Source of the DNA: Pseudomonadota bacterium
Lineage (GTDB): Bacteria; Pseudomonadota; Alphaproteobacteria; Acetobacterales; Acetobacteraceae
DNA length: 64,000 nt
Assembly (NCBI GenBank): GCA_021851785.1
Contig: JAJZBV010000009.1
Coordinates: 1 to 64,000, forward strand
Direction of reading: 5' to 3'
Notes under the pieces: model-generated
What the model was told of the DNA's origin: nothing
What the model saw: the letters and a program-made list of their open reading frames with translations, nothing else
The model's database searches: none
In this document: positions 53,559 to 62,325 of the stretch, piece by piece
Position numbering within the stretch: position 1 is the stretch's first letter
Layout of the letters: every line of letters starts with the position of its first letter
Translations under genes and position numbers: made by a program

Positions 53559-53696
53559 GATCCCTCTTCTCCATCCGATACTCGCGCGGCAAGAGTAGGG
53601 CGCTCGGGTAGAGGGGATCAAGCTCGGCGGCTTTCCCCATCGCGATCGCGCGCCAGGGTGGATCGCTCAGGTTTTGTCGCTTATAGTCAAGCCATC

Positions 53697-54050
53697 ATGA
53701 ACCGTATCCATCACCTGTTGATCACCCTCCGCGGCCGCCCGGTCGGGCGCGACGCGCTCGGCAACCAGTATTTCGAGGAGCGCAAACCCCGCCCGGGCCA
53801 GCGCGTCCGGCGCTGGGTGATCTATGCCGCGATCGAGGATGCCTCGGCGGTGCCGGCGGAATGGCACGCCTGGCTGCATCATCTGACTGACGCCCCCTTG
53901 CCCGAAGCCGCGCGCCGCCCCTGGCAGGCGCCGCATCGGCCGAATTTGACCGGAACCGCGGCCAGCTATCGCCCGCCCGGGCATGATTACGAAGGCGGCG
54001 TGCGGGCCCGCGCGACCGGCGATTACGAGGCTTGGAGCCCGGGGAGCTAG
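53697..54050 (+). CDS. NADH:ubiquinone oxidoreductase subunit NDUFA12 family protein
   Basis: 117 residues. The family signatures are GRDALGNQYFEERK, RRWVIYAA, VPAEWHAWLHHLTDAP and the C-terminal RPNLTGTAASYRPPG. The eukaryotic homologue is a supernumerary complex I subunit; the alphaproteobacterial protein is believed to be an accessory complex I subunit. It heads a plus-strand operon followed by MlaD 8 bases later, an arrangement typical of alphaproteobacteria. Confidence 0.93.
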   Translation: MNRIHHLLITLRGRPVGRDALGNQYFEERKPRPGQRVRRWVIYAAIEDASAVPAEWHAWLHHLTDAPLPEAARRPWQAPHRPNLTGTAASYRPPGHDYEGGVRARATGDYEAWSPGS

Positions 54051-54057
54051 AGCGGCG

Positions 54058-54579
54058 GTGGCGCAGCGCAATTTCGCCGAGACCCTGACCGGCGCCGTGG
54101 TGCTGGTCATCGCCGGAGGCTTCCTCGCTTTCGCCATTGCCCATTCGGGGGAGCGGACCGGGCGCGGCTATCCGCTCACCGCGCGCTTCCAGAGGATCGA
54201 CGGTCTCGGGGTCGGCTCGGATGTGCGGGTCGCCGGCGTCAAGGTCGGCAGCGTCACCGCGACCACGATCGACCCCAAGACCTTCGAGGCGGTGGTGACG
54301 CTCACCGTCGCCGACGACATCAAGCTACCCACCGATAGCGGCGCGGTCATCACCAGCGACGGGCTGCTGGGGGGCAAATATCTCGCCCTCTCCCCGGGCG
54401 GGGATGAACATGATCTGGCGCCGGGCGGCGTCATCAAGATCACCCAGTCCTCGATCAATATCGAGGATCTGCTCGGAAAATTCGTCTTTTCCATGGCCAA
54501 TATGAGCAGCGCCAACAAAACCGACGGCAAGGACGGCGGCCCCGATGGTGGCGGGGTCGGCGGCGGCGGCAAGCCGTGA
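54058..54579 (+). CDS. mlaD: Outer-membrane lipid asymmetry maintenance protein MlaD
   Basis: 173 residues. An N-terminal helix (about 11-29; LTGAVVLVIAGGFLAFAIAH) anchors a single MCE domain (about 40-120; LTARFQRIDGLGVGSDVRVAGVKVG, then GLLGGKYLALSPG). The C-terminus is Gly/Lys-rich. MlaD forms a ring for phospholipid transport between membranes. The start is GTG 54058 (GGGGAG 11 bases upstream). MlaEFB are not adjacent. Confidence 0.9.
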   Translation: MAQRNFAETLTGAVVLVIAGGFLAFAIAHSGERTGRGYPLTARFQRIDGLGVGSDVRVAGVKVGSVTATTIDPKTFEAVVTLTVADDIKLPTDSGAVITSDGLLGGKYLALSPGGDEHDLAPGGVIKITQSSINIEDLLGKFVFSMANMSSANKTDGKDGGPDGGGVGGGGKP

Positions 54580-54785
54580 CCGCGCCGGTGATCTGGCCGC
54601 AAAGCGATGGCCGGCCGGTTGCGTGCCGGGAAAAATTGCGCGTGCTCGAGGAAAATTACCAGGAACTCGCCCAAGTGATGCGGGACATGTTCGAGGACGC
54701 GGTGCTGATGGGGGTGGATGACGCGGCGGCGCGGCGGATTCTGACCGATCTGGTCGCGGCGCTGAAAACCCCCGGCCGGGCATGA
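54576..54785 (+). CDS. Small hypothetical protein between mlaD and the DUF2155 gene
   Basis: 69 residues from a GTG start overlapping the mlaD stop (GTGA). A central amphipathic helix (REKLRVLEENYQELAQVMRD) and a second helix (DDAAARRILTDLVAAL) are the only visible features; soluble and probably oligomeric. The stop overlaps the next start (ATGA), so the frame is under selection as part of the operon. No family recognised. Confidence 0.6.
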   Translation: MTAPVIWPQSDGRPVACREKLRVLEENYQELAQVMRDMFEDAVLMGVDDAAARRILTDLVAALKTPGRA

Positions 54786-55387
54786 TCGCGGGTATGATGG
54801 CGGGCGGGCGGCGGTTCGGCGCCGTCGCCGTGCTCGTCCTGCTGGTTTTGCCGGTGGCGCGCGCGCAAACCCCCGATGGGCCGCGCGCGCTTCAGCCGGA
54901 GACGGATCCGGGTGCCATCCAGTCCGAGCCGCTGCCGCCGCCCGCCGAGGCCGCGCCGCCTGCGGCTCCCGCATTGGCCACGCCCAATGGCGTGCCCGCG
55001 CCAGGGGCGCCGGCGCCCGAGACGACCATGACCCCGCCCGCCATGGCCCCGGCCGCGACCCCGGCCGCGCCGCAGACCGTGCTGCTGTCCCCCGACTGGC
55101 AGCCGCGCGGCATCGCCACCTTGCAGGCGCTCGACAAGCATGATGTCCGCGTCGCCCGGATCGAGGTTCCGGTCGGCCAGAGCGGGCATTTCGGCGCCCT
55201 CACCATCGCCGTCCGCGCCTGCCTCGCTCGCCCGCCCGATCAGGCGACCGACGCCGCGGCGCTTCTTCAGGTCAGCGACGCGCGCCCCGGCGGGCCCGGG
55301 TTCTCGGGCTGGATGTTCGCCGCCGAGCCGGCGCTCGCCATCCTCGAAAACCCGATCTACGATGTTCGCGTGCTGGCATGCCATTGA
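54782..55387 (+). CDS. DUF2155 domain-containing periplasmic protein
   Basis: 201 residues: signal peptide (about 1-28, ending ARA-QT), Pro/Ala-rich linker (about 30-100), then a DUF2155 domain (about 110-200: IATLQALDKHDVRVARIEVPVG, LTIAVRACLARPP, FSGWMFAAEPAL, YDVRVLAC). Function unknown. The NDUFA12-MlaD-DUF2155 order is conserved in alphaproteobacteria. Confidence 0.88.
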   Translation: MIAGMMAGGRRFGAVAVLVLLVLPVARAQTPDGPRALQPETDPGAIQSEPLPPPAEAAPPAAPALATPNGVPAPGAPAPETTMTPPAMAPAATPAAPQTVLLSPDWQPRGIATLQALDKHDVRVARIEVPVGQSGHFGALTIAVRACLARPPDQATDAAALLQVSDARPGGPGFSGWMFAAEPALAILENPIYDVRVLACH

Positions 55388-56088
55388 GCGATCTGCCGCC
55401 GCCCGGGCGTCTCGCCCTCCTGCTCGATTTCGACGGCACACTGGTCGAACTCGCGCCGACGCCGGATAGCGTCGTCATCCCGCCTGGGCTTGGTGATCTC
55501 CTGGCGCGGCTGTCGCGGCGTCTTGACGGCGCGCTCGCCTTGGTGAGCGGCCGGCCGCTCGCCGATCTCGACCGCTTTCTCCCCGGCATTCCGGTGGCCC
55601 TGGCCGGCGAGCATGGCGGGGTGTTCCGCCTCTCGCCCGCGGCCGCGGCATCGCGTCCCGATCTGCCTTCGGCGCCGGAGGCGTGGCGCGAGGCGGCCAG
55701 GCGCCTGGTCGCTGCCCATCCCGGCGCGCTTTTTGAGCCGAAGGCGCGCGGCTTCGTGGTCCATTACCGCGCCATCCCCGAGGCCGGCGAGGCGCTCCGT
55801 GCGCCGCTTGCCGGGATGGTGGCGCGGGATGCGGCGCGTTTCGTGCTGCTGGCCTCGCACATGGCCTGGGAAATCCGCCCGCGCGGCGCCGACAAGGGCT
55901 CGGCGGTGGGTTTCCTGCTCGCCCGCGCGCCCTTCGCCGGACGGGTTCCGGTGTTCATCGGCGACGATGTGACCGACGCGGACGGGATGCGCGCGGCAAG
56001 CGACGCCGGCGGGCAGGGCCTCTACGTCCACGAAGCCTTCGGCGATCCGGCGGGCGTGCGCGACTGGCTCGCCCACCTCGCGGCGTAG
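55378..56088 (+). CDS. otsB: Trehalose-6-phosphate phosphatase
   Basis: 236 residues of the HAD type IIB fold. LLLDFDGTLVELAPTPD (nucleophile Asp), LALVSGRPLADLDRFL, and GDDVTDADGM (metal-binding motif IV) are diagnostic of OtsB. No otsA lies in the window, so trehalose-6-P synthesis must be encoded elsewhere. It overlaps the DUF2155 stop by 10 bases. Confidence 0.9.
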   Translation: MPLSDLPPPGRLALLLDFDGTLVELAPTPDSVVIPPGLGDLLARLSRRLDGALALVSGRPLADLDRFLPGIPVALAGEHGGVFRLSPAAAASRPDLPSAPEAWREAARRLVAAHPGALFEPKARGFVVHYRAIPEAGEALRAPLAGMVARDAARFVLLASHMAWEIRPRGADKGSAVGFLLARAPFAGRVPVFIGDDVTDADGMRAASDAGGQGLYVHEAFGDPAGVRDWLAHLAA

Positions 56089-56092
56089 CGGC

Positions 56093-56671
56093 TTACTCCG
56101 GCAAGCCCGGCACGCTGCTTCCCGGCGGCACCGGCACGCCGGCGACGTTCAGCGTCATCGAAACCGCGACGTAATAGCCAAGAGTGCCGATCAGATCGAC
56201 GATGCCGCGCTCACCGAACCGCGTCCGCATTTTCTCGAAAATCGCGTCCGAGACATTCCGTGTTTCCAGCAATTCGCGGGCGAAATCATGCACCATCGCC
56301 TCGTCCTCGCTCATCCCCTCGGGGCGGCGGCGATGGGCGATGGCCTCGGCGACGGAAGGCGAAAGCCCGGCCTTCATCGCGAGCTGATAATGCGCATACC
56401 ACTCGAACGCCGCCGACCAGTCGCGCGCCACCAGCAGGATCGCGATTTCGTTGAGCGCCGGCGGCAGCGAGGTATGAAACCGCGCATATTCACCGACTTT
56501 CTGGAACCTTGAGGCGAGATCGGGGCTCCGCAGCCAGGCGTTGAACGGCCCCGGCATGCCGCCGCGCGGGCCGGCGACGATTTCCGCCGCGACTTTTTTC
56601 TGCTCCGGCGTCCACTCCGCCGGAGCGATCGGCGGCAGGCGTTCCTGGGCGCGGGCGGGGGATGTTGTCAT
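56093..56671 (-). CDS. Carboxymuconolactone decarboxylase family protein (no CxxC)
   Basis: 192 residues, mostly helical. The CMD/AhpD fold is indicated by LNEIAILLVARDWSAAFEWYAHYQLAMKAGLSP and a C-terminal GYYVAVSMTLNVAGVPVPPG. The AhpD redox CxxC is missing, so it is more like the decarboxylase branch, or an uncharacterised member. It is convergent with otsB (4 bases) and sits downstream of trpE, separated by terminator-like repeat copy 3. Function not set. Confidence 0.78.
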   Translation of the reverse strand: MTTSPARAQERLPPIAPAEWTPEQKKVAAEIVAGPRGGMPGPFNAWLRSPDLASRFQKVGEYARFHTSLPPALNEIAILLVARDWSAAFEWYAHYQLAMKAGLSPSVAEAIAHRRRPEGMSEDEAMVHDFARELLETRNVSDAIFEKMRTRFGERGIVDLIGTLGYYVAVSMTLNVAGVPVPPGSSVPGLPE

Positions 56672-56726
56672 AAGAATTTCTTCCTAATGGATTGCAACGC
56701 GGATTTCCTGCCGTTCGCGGCATCAA

Positions 56727-56768
56727 GGGAAAAGTTTTTTGGTTCTTTTTTCCAACAAAAAAGAACAA
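56727..56768 (-). terminator. Terminator-like AT hairpin, repeat copy 3
   Basis: On the minus strand GTTCTTTTTT (56766-56757), a 5-base loop, AAAAAAGAAC (56751-56742), then CAAAAAACTTTT. It starts 18 bases after the trpE stop. Same stem and tail as copies 1 and 2, but with a longer loop. Confidence 0.6.
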
Positions 56769-56784
56769 CTTCTCTTTCTTACGC

Positions 56785-58320
56785 TTACCCCGGCCGCGCG
56801 CCGCGATCGGCGGCGAAGCGCACCGCCTCCTCGGCGGCGCGGAACAGCGCGCGGGCTTTCTGGCGGGTTTCCTCGTATTCCGCCTCGGGGTTGGAATCGG
56901 CGACCACGCCGCACCCCGCCTGGACATGCATCACGCCCTCCTTGACCACCGCGGTGCGGAGACCGATGCAGGTATCCATGGTGCCATTGGCGGCGAAATA
57001 GCCGATGCAGCCAGCATAGAGGCCGCGCCGCACCGGTTCCAGCTCGTCGATGATTTCCATCGCCCGCACCTTCGGCGCGCCGGTCAGCGTGCCGGCGGGA
57101 AAACCGCCGACCAGCGCATCGACCGCGTCGAGCCCGGGGCGGAGCTTGCCCTGCACATCCGACATGATGTGCATGACATGGCTGAACCGCTCGATGGAAA
57201 AGCTTTCGGTGACACGCACCGAGCCGATCTCGGCAACCCGGCCGACATCGTTGCGGCCGAGATCGAGCAGCATGAGATGCTCGGCGCGCTCCTTCGGATC
57301 GGCGAGCAGTTCCGCCTCCAGCGCCTGATCCTCGTCACGGGTCGCGCCGCGCCGGCGGGTGCCGGCGAGCGGGCGGATGGTGACGATGCCGTCCCGGAGC
57401 CGCACCAGGATTTCCGGGCTGCTGCCGACCACCGCGAAACCGCCGAAATCGAGGAAAAACAGGAACGGCGCCGGGTTGATGCGCCGGAGCGCGCGATAGA
57501 GCGCGAACGGCGGCAGCGCGAACGGCGCCGAGAAGCGCTGGCTCGGCACGATCTGGAAGGCATCGCCGGCGAAAATATACTCTTTCGCCCGTTCGACGGC
57601 AGCGATGAACTCAGCCTTGGTGAAATTTGAGCTGGGTTCGGGCATCGGGGCGAGGGAAACCGGCGGCGGCGGGTGCGGCAGCGGCTGGTCGAGCGCCGCT
57701 TGCGCCGCCGCCAGCCGGGTTTGCGCCTCGGCGAACGCCGCTTCGGCGGAGATCCCCGGCCGCGGATAGACCGGGGCGATCAGCACCAGTTCGTCTTTCA
57801 CATTATCGAAAATGGCGAACAGTGTCGGGCGGACCAGGATCGAATCCGGCAGGCCGAGCGGGTCCGGCTTAGCGGTCGGCAGGTGCTCCATCAGCCGCAC
57901 CATGTCGTAGCCGAGATAACCGACCAGCCCGCCCGCCATCGGCGGCAGGAACTCCGGCACGTCGAGCCGGGTTTCGGCGATGATGGCGCGGAGGCTCTCG
58001 AGCGGCGGGCGCGGGTCGGGGGCGAAAGCGTGCGGAGCGGCGAGGGCGTCGCGGTTGATTTCGGCGCGGCCATCGCGGCAGCGCCAGATCAGATCGGGCG
58101 CGAGCCCGATGATCGAATAGCGCCCGCGCGCGGCGCCGCCCTCGATGCTTTCGAGCAGGAAGGAATTGGCCCGGCCATGCGCGAGCTTGAGAAACGCCGC
58201 GACCGGGGTTTCGAGATCGGCGACCCCGCGCCAGGACACCAGCGCCCCGCGTCCGCTGGCGTAACAGTCGCGGAAGGCGGTGAACTCCGGAGTGACTTCC
58301 GGGGGCGGGGCGGCGGTCAT
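56785..58320 (-). CDS. trpE: Anthranilate synthase component I
   Basis: 511 residues. It converts chorismate and ammonia (from TrpG) to anthranilate. The conserved core (about 230-500) contains IFAGDAFQIVPSQRF, PFLFFLDFGGFAVVGSSPE, PLAGTRRRGAT, LLDLGRNDVGRVAEIGSV, FPAGTLTGAPKVRAMEII and GLYAGCIGYFAANG. The N-terminal lobe covers about 20-150. It follows the PpiD gene by 59 bases. The expected trpG-trpD-trpC genes do not follow; the terminator-like repeat does. Confidence 0.96.
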   Translation of the reverse strand: MTAAPPPEVTPEFTAFRDCYASGRGALVSWRGVADLETPVAAFLKLAHGRANSFLLESIEGGAARGRYSIIGLAPDLIWRCRDGRAEINRDALAAPHAFAPDPRPPLESLRAIIAETRLDVPEFLPPMAGGLVGYLGYDMVRLMEHLPTAKPDPLGLPDSILVRPTLFAIFDNVKDELVLIAPVYPRPGISAEAAFAEAQTRLAAAQAALDQPLPHPPPPVSLAPMPEPSSNFTKAEFIAAVERAKEYIFAGDAFQIVPSQRFSAPFALPPFALYRALRRINPAPFLFFLDFGGFAVVGSSPEILVRLRDGIVTIRPLAGTRRRGATRDEDQALEAELLADPKERAEHLMLLDLGRNDVGRVAEIGSVRVTESFSIERFSHVMHIMSDVQGKLRPGLDAVDALVGGFPAGTLTGAPKVRAMEIIDELEPVRRGLYAGCIGYFAANGTMDTCIGLRTAVVKEGVMHVQAGCGVVADSNPEAEYEETRQKARALFRAAEEAVRFAADRGARPG

Positions 58321-58379
58321 CGGGCATTCCTCTCGCGCCGCATCGGCGCCGGTTCGGGGAGCGGGATCGGGGAGCGGGT

Positions 58380-60308
58380 TCAGGGGGCGGCGATCTGGTT
58401 CAGCAAAGTCTGATTGACCTGCGGGTGGGCCGCGTTGCGGACGGCGGTGACATAGATCTCTTCGATATCGTCCCCCAGCCGCTTCTGCATCGAGGCACGG
58501 ATCTTGGCATATTCGGCGGTATCGGTCTTGGGGTCGGGATCGCGGATTTCGGCGAGCACCGCGACCATGAAACCGTCATTGGTCTCGATCATCGTCGGCT
58601 CGCCCTGCTTCAGGGCGAAAAGCGGCGCGAGCAGCGCCGCCGGCACGCCCTCGGCGCCGGCGAAGCGCTTCACCGGCGCAAGGCGCCGTACCCGGACCCC
58701 GGCCTTGAGCGCCGCATCGGCGAGGCTCTGCCCGCCCTCGACCGCGCTCAAAAGCCCGGCCGCGGTGACTTCCTGGGCGTGGCGCCGGGCGGCCTCGATC
58801 CAGGCGCGGGTGACATCGGCCTTGACCTCGGCGAAGGGTTTGACCGCGGGCGGGATGATGTCCTCGACGCTGACCGCGTAATAGGCCCGCGGCGGCGGCG
58901 GCTCGCCGGGGGGGGCGCTGGCATCGGCGCCGGTCTCGACGAGGCGCGGCGGCTCGCCTTTTTTCATCTGGAAGGCGGCGGCCAGCAGCGCCTTGTTCAG
59001 CGCCTCGGGGCCGGGGAGCGGCGCCGGCTTGCCGTCCGGCGTGACCCCTTCGGCGTCCAGCGTGCCGGCGACGCCAACCGCGCCGAGATCGCCCGGCAGA
59101 TCATCGAGCCCGCCGCTGCCGGCGAGCGCGTCCTCGAGCTTGGTCGCGTGGCCGTCGAGCTGCTCATTCGCCTCCTGCCGCGCGAGTTCGGCGCGCAAGC
59201 GGTCCTTGACCGCATCGAACGCCTCGCTGCTCGGGGCGTTGACCTTGACGACGCGGGCGACATACCAGGCGAGATCGGTTTTGATCGGCCCGGTGATCAC
59301 CCCGGGCTCGGCGGCGAAGAGCGCCTTGGCGAGTTCGGGGACCGGGATTTGCGACGGCGTCGCGGTGTCGAGACTGAGCGTCGATTCGCCGGCCTGCTCG
59401 GCGGCCTTGGTCATCTCCGTCCAGTCCGCGCCGGCCCGCCAGGCGATGGCGAGCTTGCTCGCCGCGGCCTCGGTCCGCGCCACGACGACCTCGATCGCGC
59501 GGGTTTCCGGCTTGGAAAATTCCGCCTTGCGCTGATCGAAGGCCTGGCGGACCTCGTCATCGGGAACGGTGATCGCTTTGAGGAGGGTGTCGGCGGACAG
59601 CACCACCGCCTTGATGCGGCGATATTCCGGCGCGCTGAAATCCCCGGGATGGTTTTCGTAGTAGCGGCGGAGCTGCGCCTCGCTCGGCGGCGGCGGCGGT
59701 GCTGCTGCGTTGACGGGCAGCTCCACGGCGTCGGCGGCGCGGGTCTGGTCCTGATAGACCAGCACCGCGCGCAGCAATTCCTCGGGCGGGGCGACGCCGG
59801 CGCGGAGCGCGCCGAGGATTTCCTGCTCACGCATGTCGCCGCGCAGCATCTTCAGGAAGCGGCCCTCGTCGAGGCCATTTTTCTGCAGCACCATCTCGAA
59901 CTGGCGGCGATCGAAGCTGCCGGCCGGGCCCTGGAACGCGGGGATCGCGAACACCGCCTGACGCAGCGCGGCCGCCGGCACCACGACGCCCATCGCCTTG
60001 GCCTTGGCGTTCATCGCCGTCTGGGTGATCAGGATTTCGATCGTCCGCAGCGCGACCTCACGGCGCATTTCCGGGGTTGGGGTCGCATCCGCGCCCATTT
60101 GCCGCTCGGCGGCTTGCAACTGGCTCTGGAAGGCGTTGGCGACGGTCGGCGCGTCGAGCTTCTGCCCGGCGACGGTCGCCACCGCCGGATCGCCGCCGAT
60201 CAGCCGCACCACGTCCCCCACCCCCCAGACCGCGAAGGCGAGCACGAGGAGCAAAAACAGCGCCCGGACGAACCAGGAGTTGAGATGGCCGCGAAAACTG
60301 GCGAGCAT
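58380..60308 (-). CDS. ppiD: PpiD-like periplasmic folding chaperone / peptidylprolyl isomerase
   Basis: 642 residues. An N-terminal anchor (about 14-33, RALFLLLVLAFAVWGVGDV) precedes a SurA_N/PpiD-type helical region (about 50-220) and a large periplasmic part with a weak PPIC-like segment (about 245-380). The protein should assist outer-membrane protein folding. ATG 60308 has GGAGG 9 bases upstream; an in-frame ATG at 60377 would add a Cys/Trp stub. It starts an operon with trpE and is divergent from phaC. Confidence 0.9.
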   Translation of the reverse strand: MLASFRGHLNSWFVRALFLLLVLAFAVWGVGDVVRLIGGDPAVATVAGQKLDAPTVANAFQSQLQAAERQMGADATPTPEMRREVALRTIEILITQTAMNAKAKAMGVVVPAAALRQAVFAIPAFQGPAGSFDRRQFEMVLQKNGLDEGRFLKMLRGDMREQEILGALRAGVAPPEELLRAVLVYQDQTRAADAVELPVNAAAPPPPPSEAQLRRYYENHPGDFSAPEYRRIKAVVLSADTLLKAITVPDDEVRQAFDQRKAEFSKPETRAIEVVVARTEAAASKLAIAWRAGADWTEMTKAAEQAGESTLSLDTATPSQIPVPELAKALFAAEPGVITGPIKTDLAWYVARVVKVNAPSSEAFDAVKDRLRAELARQEANEQLDGHATKLEDALAGSGGLDDLPGDLGAVGVAGTLDAEGVTPDGKPAPLPGPEALNKALLAAAFQMKKGEPPRLVETGADASAPPGEPPPPRAYYAVSVEDIIPPAVKPFAEVKADVTRAWIEAARRHAQEVTAAGLLSAVEGGQSLADAALKAGVRVRRLAPVKRFAGAEGVPAALLAPLFALKQGEPTMIETNDGFMVAVLAEIRDPDPKTDTAEYAKIRASMQKRLGDDIEEIYVTAVRNAAHPQVNQTLLNQIAAP

Positions 60309-60433
60309 ACACGAAATCCTCCAAGGAAGGCCGCGCACCATAGAAAAGCCTGGGCATGAAGGCCAGAGGGACACCAAGGGGCCGCGGCCATGGGGCGTCT
60401 CCAGCCGCGCTCGCCCGCTCGTGTTGGCGGGTC

Positions 60434-60447
60434 TTGATCTTCGTCAA
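60434..60447 (+). promoter_or_regulatory. FNR/FixK-type box and likely promoter upstream of phaC
   Basis: TTGAT-CTTC-GTCAA matches the Crp/Fnr-family core TTGA-N6-TCAA, with one departure from the full TTGATNNNNATCAA. A TATAAG at 60473-60478 is a plausible -10, placing the box centre about 42-45 bases before the transcription start. The phaC ATG is at 60535. This layout is that of a low-oxygen-activated promoter. Confidence 0.55.
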
Positions 60448-60534
60448 GGCACCGCCGCCCGCCGGCGTGCTGTATAAGCGCCGCGCCAGGGCACGGAACC
60501 AGGGCACGGATAGGGTAATCCAGAAGGAGAGCCG

Positions 60535-62319
60535 ATGGACCAGAGCACGCGATCGCTTCCTCCCGCCGCGCCGCCGCCCCGGCTTCCGCCCCCGGCCTCG
60601 CCCCCATCTTGGCCGCCCTCGGGTGACGACACCGTGGCGGCGGCGGATCGGCTGCTCGCGGCCGGGACGGCGCGCCTGACCGGCGGTTTTTCGCCGACCG
60701 AGATCGGGTTCGCCTTTCTCGATTGGACGACGGCGCTGGCGAGCCACCCGCACCGCCGCGCCGAACTCGCCCGGGCCGCGCTCGACGCGGCGGAAGCCTT
60801 CTCGCGGGATCTGCTCGGGATTGCCCGCGCGCCGCAGCCCATCGCCGCGAGCGATCATCGCTTCGGCGATCCGCGCTGGCAGGAAATGCCGTTTTACGCC
60901 TATCAGCAGGCGTTCCTGCGGGTGGAAAGTTTTTACGACGCGGCGACCCGCCCGTTGCGCGGGATGGAGACGGCGAGCCAGCGCATGGTCGCTTTTCTCA
61001 CGAGGCAATGGCTCGATGTCTGGTCGCCGAGTAATTTCCCCGCCCTCAATCCCGAGATCATCGCCGCGGCGGTGGATCAGGGCGGGCGGAATTTCCTCGC
61101 CGGGTGGCAGAATTTCCTCGAAGACAGCGCCGCCGCCGCGGGCGGGCGATCACACTCGCCGCTCGCCGTCGGGCGCGACATCGCGGCGACGCCGGGCAAG
61201 GTGGTGTTCCGCAACGCCTTGATGGAATTGATCCAGTACAGCCCGACCACGGCGACGGTGCGGCCCGAGCCGGTGCTGATCGTGCCGGCCTGGATCATGA
61301 AATATTACATCCTCGATTTGTCGGCGCAGAATTCTCTGATCCGCTATCTCGTCGGCCAGGGCTTCACGGTGTTCTGCATGTCCTGGCGCAATCCCGGGGC
61401 GGAAGCGCGCGATGTCGGGCTCGACGATTACCGCCGCCTCGGCGTCATCGCCGCCCTCGATGCGATCACCGCGATCGCGGGGGCGCACCCGATCCATGCC
61501 TGTGGCTATTGCCTCGGCGGCACGCTGCTCGCGATCGCGGCGGCGGCGATGGCGCGCGATGACGACCGGCGTCTGGCGAGCGTCACCCTGTTTGCCGCCC
61601 AAACCGACTTCACCGAGGCCGGCGAATTACAGCTCTTCATCACCGAGCGCCAGCTCGCGTTTCTCGAAGATCTGATGTGGCAGCAGGGTTTTCTCGACAA
61701 CCGCCAAATGGCCGGGACGTTCCAACTGCTGCGCTCGCGCGATCTCATCTGGTCGCGCATGGTGCGGGAATATCTGCTCGGCGAGCGCGAGCACCCGAGT
61801 GATCTGATGGTCTGGAATGCCGATACCACGCGCATGCCGTATCGGATGCACAGCGAATATCTGCGCTGGCTGTTCCTCGACAACGATCTCGCCGAGGGGC
61901 GGCTGATCGCCGGCGGCCGACCGGTCGCGGTCGAGGATATCCATGTGCCGTTTTTCGTGGTCGGCACCGAGAGCGATCACGTCGCGCCCTGGCGTTCGGT
62001 CTATAAAATCCACCTCCTGAATGAAGGCGATGTGACCTTCGTCCTCACCTCGGGCGGGCATAATGCCGGCATCGTCAGCGAACCCGGCCATCCCCATCGC
62101 CATTTCCGCCGCCATCGGCGCGCCGCGGGAGAGCCTTATCTCGGCCCCGAGGAATGGATGGCGCGGGTAACGCCGGAGGAGGGCTCATGGTGGCCGGTCT
62201 GGGCGGCGTGGCTCTCCGAGCATTCCGGGCCACCGGCCAAGCCGCCGGGTCTCGGCGCGGCCACGGCCGGCTATCGCGCCTCCGCCGATGCGCCCGGCCA
62301 TTACGTTCTGGAACCTTGA
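60535..62319 (+). CDS. phaC: Class I poly(3-hydroxyalkanoate) synthase
   Basis: 594 residues, class I length. It polymerises (R)-3-hydroxyacyl-CoA into PHA granules. The N-terminal domain includes DHRFGDPRWQEMPFYAYQQ and the alpha/beta hydrolase core holds the lipase-like box GYCLGG with nucleophile Cys326. The catalytic Asp is in ESDHVAPW and the His in SGGHNAG near the C-terminus. GGAG 7 bases upstream of the ATG. An FNR/FixK-type box lies 88 bases upstream. No phaAB or phasin gene is identified in the window. Confidence 0.95.
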   Translation: MDQSTRSLPPAAPPPRLPPPASPPSWPPSGDDTVAAADRLLAAGTARLTGGFSPTEIGFAFLDWTTALASHPHRRAELARAALDAAEAFSRDLLGIARAPQPIAASDHRFGDPRWQEMPFYAYQQAFLRVESFYDAATRPLRGMETASQRMVAFLTRQWLDVWSPSNFPALNPEIIAAAVDQGGRNFLAGWQNFLEDSAAAAGGRSHSPLAVGRDIAATPGKVVFRNALMELIQYSPTTATVRPEPVLIVPAWIMKYYILDLSAQNSLIRYLVGQGFTVFCMSWRNPGAEARDVGLDDYRRLGVIAALDAITAIAGAHPIHACGYCLGGTLLAIAAAAMARDDDRRLASVTLFAAQTDFTEAGELQLFITERQLAFLEDLMWQQGFLDNRQMAGTFQLLRSRDLIWSRMVREYLLGEREHPSDLMVWNADTTRMPYRMHSEYLRWLFLDNDLAEGRLIAGGRPVAVEDIHVPFFVVGTESDHVAPWRSVYKIHLLNEGDVTFVLTSGGHNAGIVSEPGHPHRHFRRHRRAAGEPYLGPEEWMARVTPEEGSWWPVWAAWLSEHSGPPAKPPGLGAATAGYRASADAPGHYVLEP

Positions 62320-62325
62320 GAGAAA

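Noticed and set aside
58425-60359. A 644-residue plus-strand frame opposite ppiD
   Set aside because: It is antisense to a recognised gene and His/Gly/Arg-rich, as expected of a shadow frame in high-GC DNA. The same holds for long frames at 15838-17580, 19084-20661 and 21362-23047.
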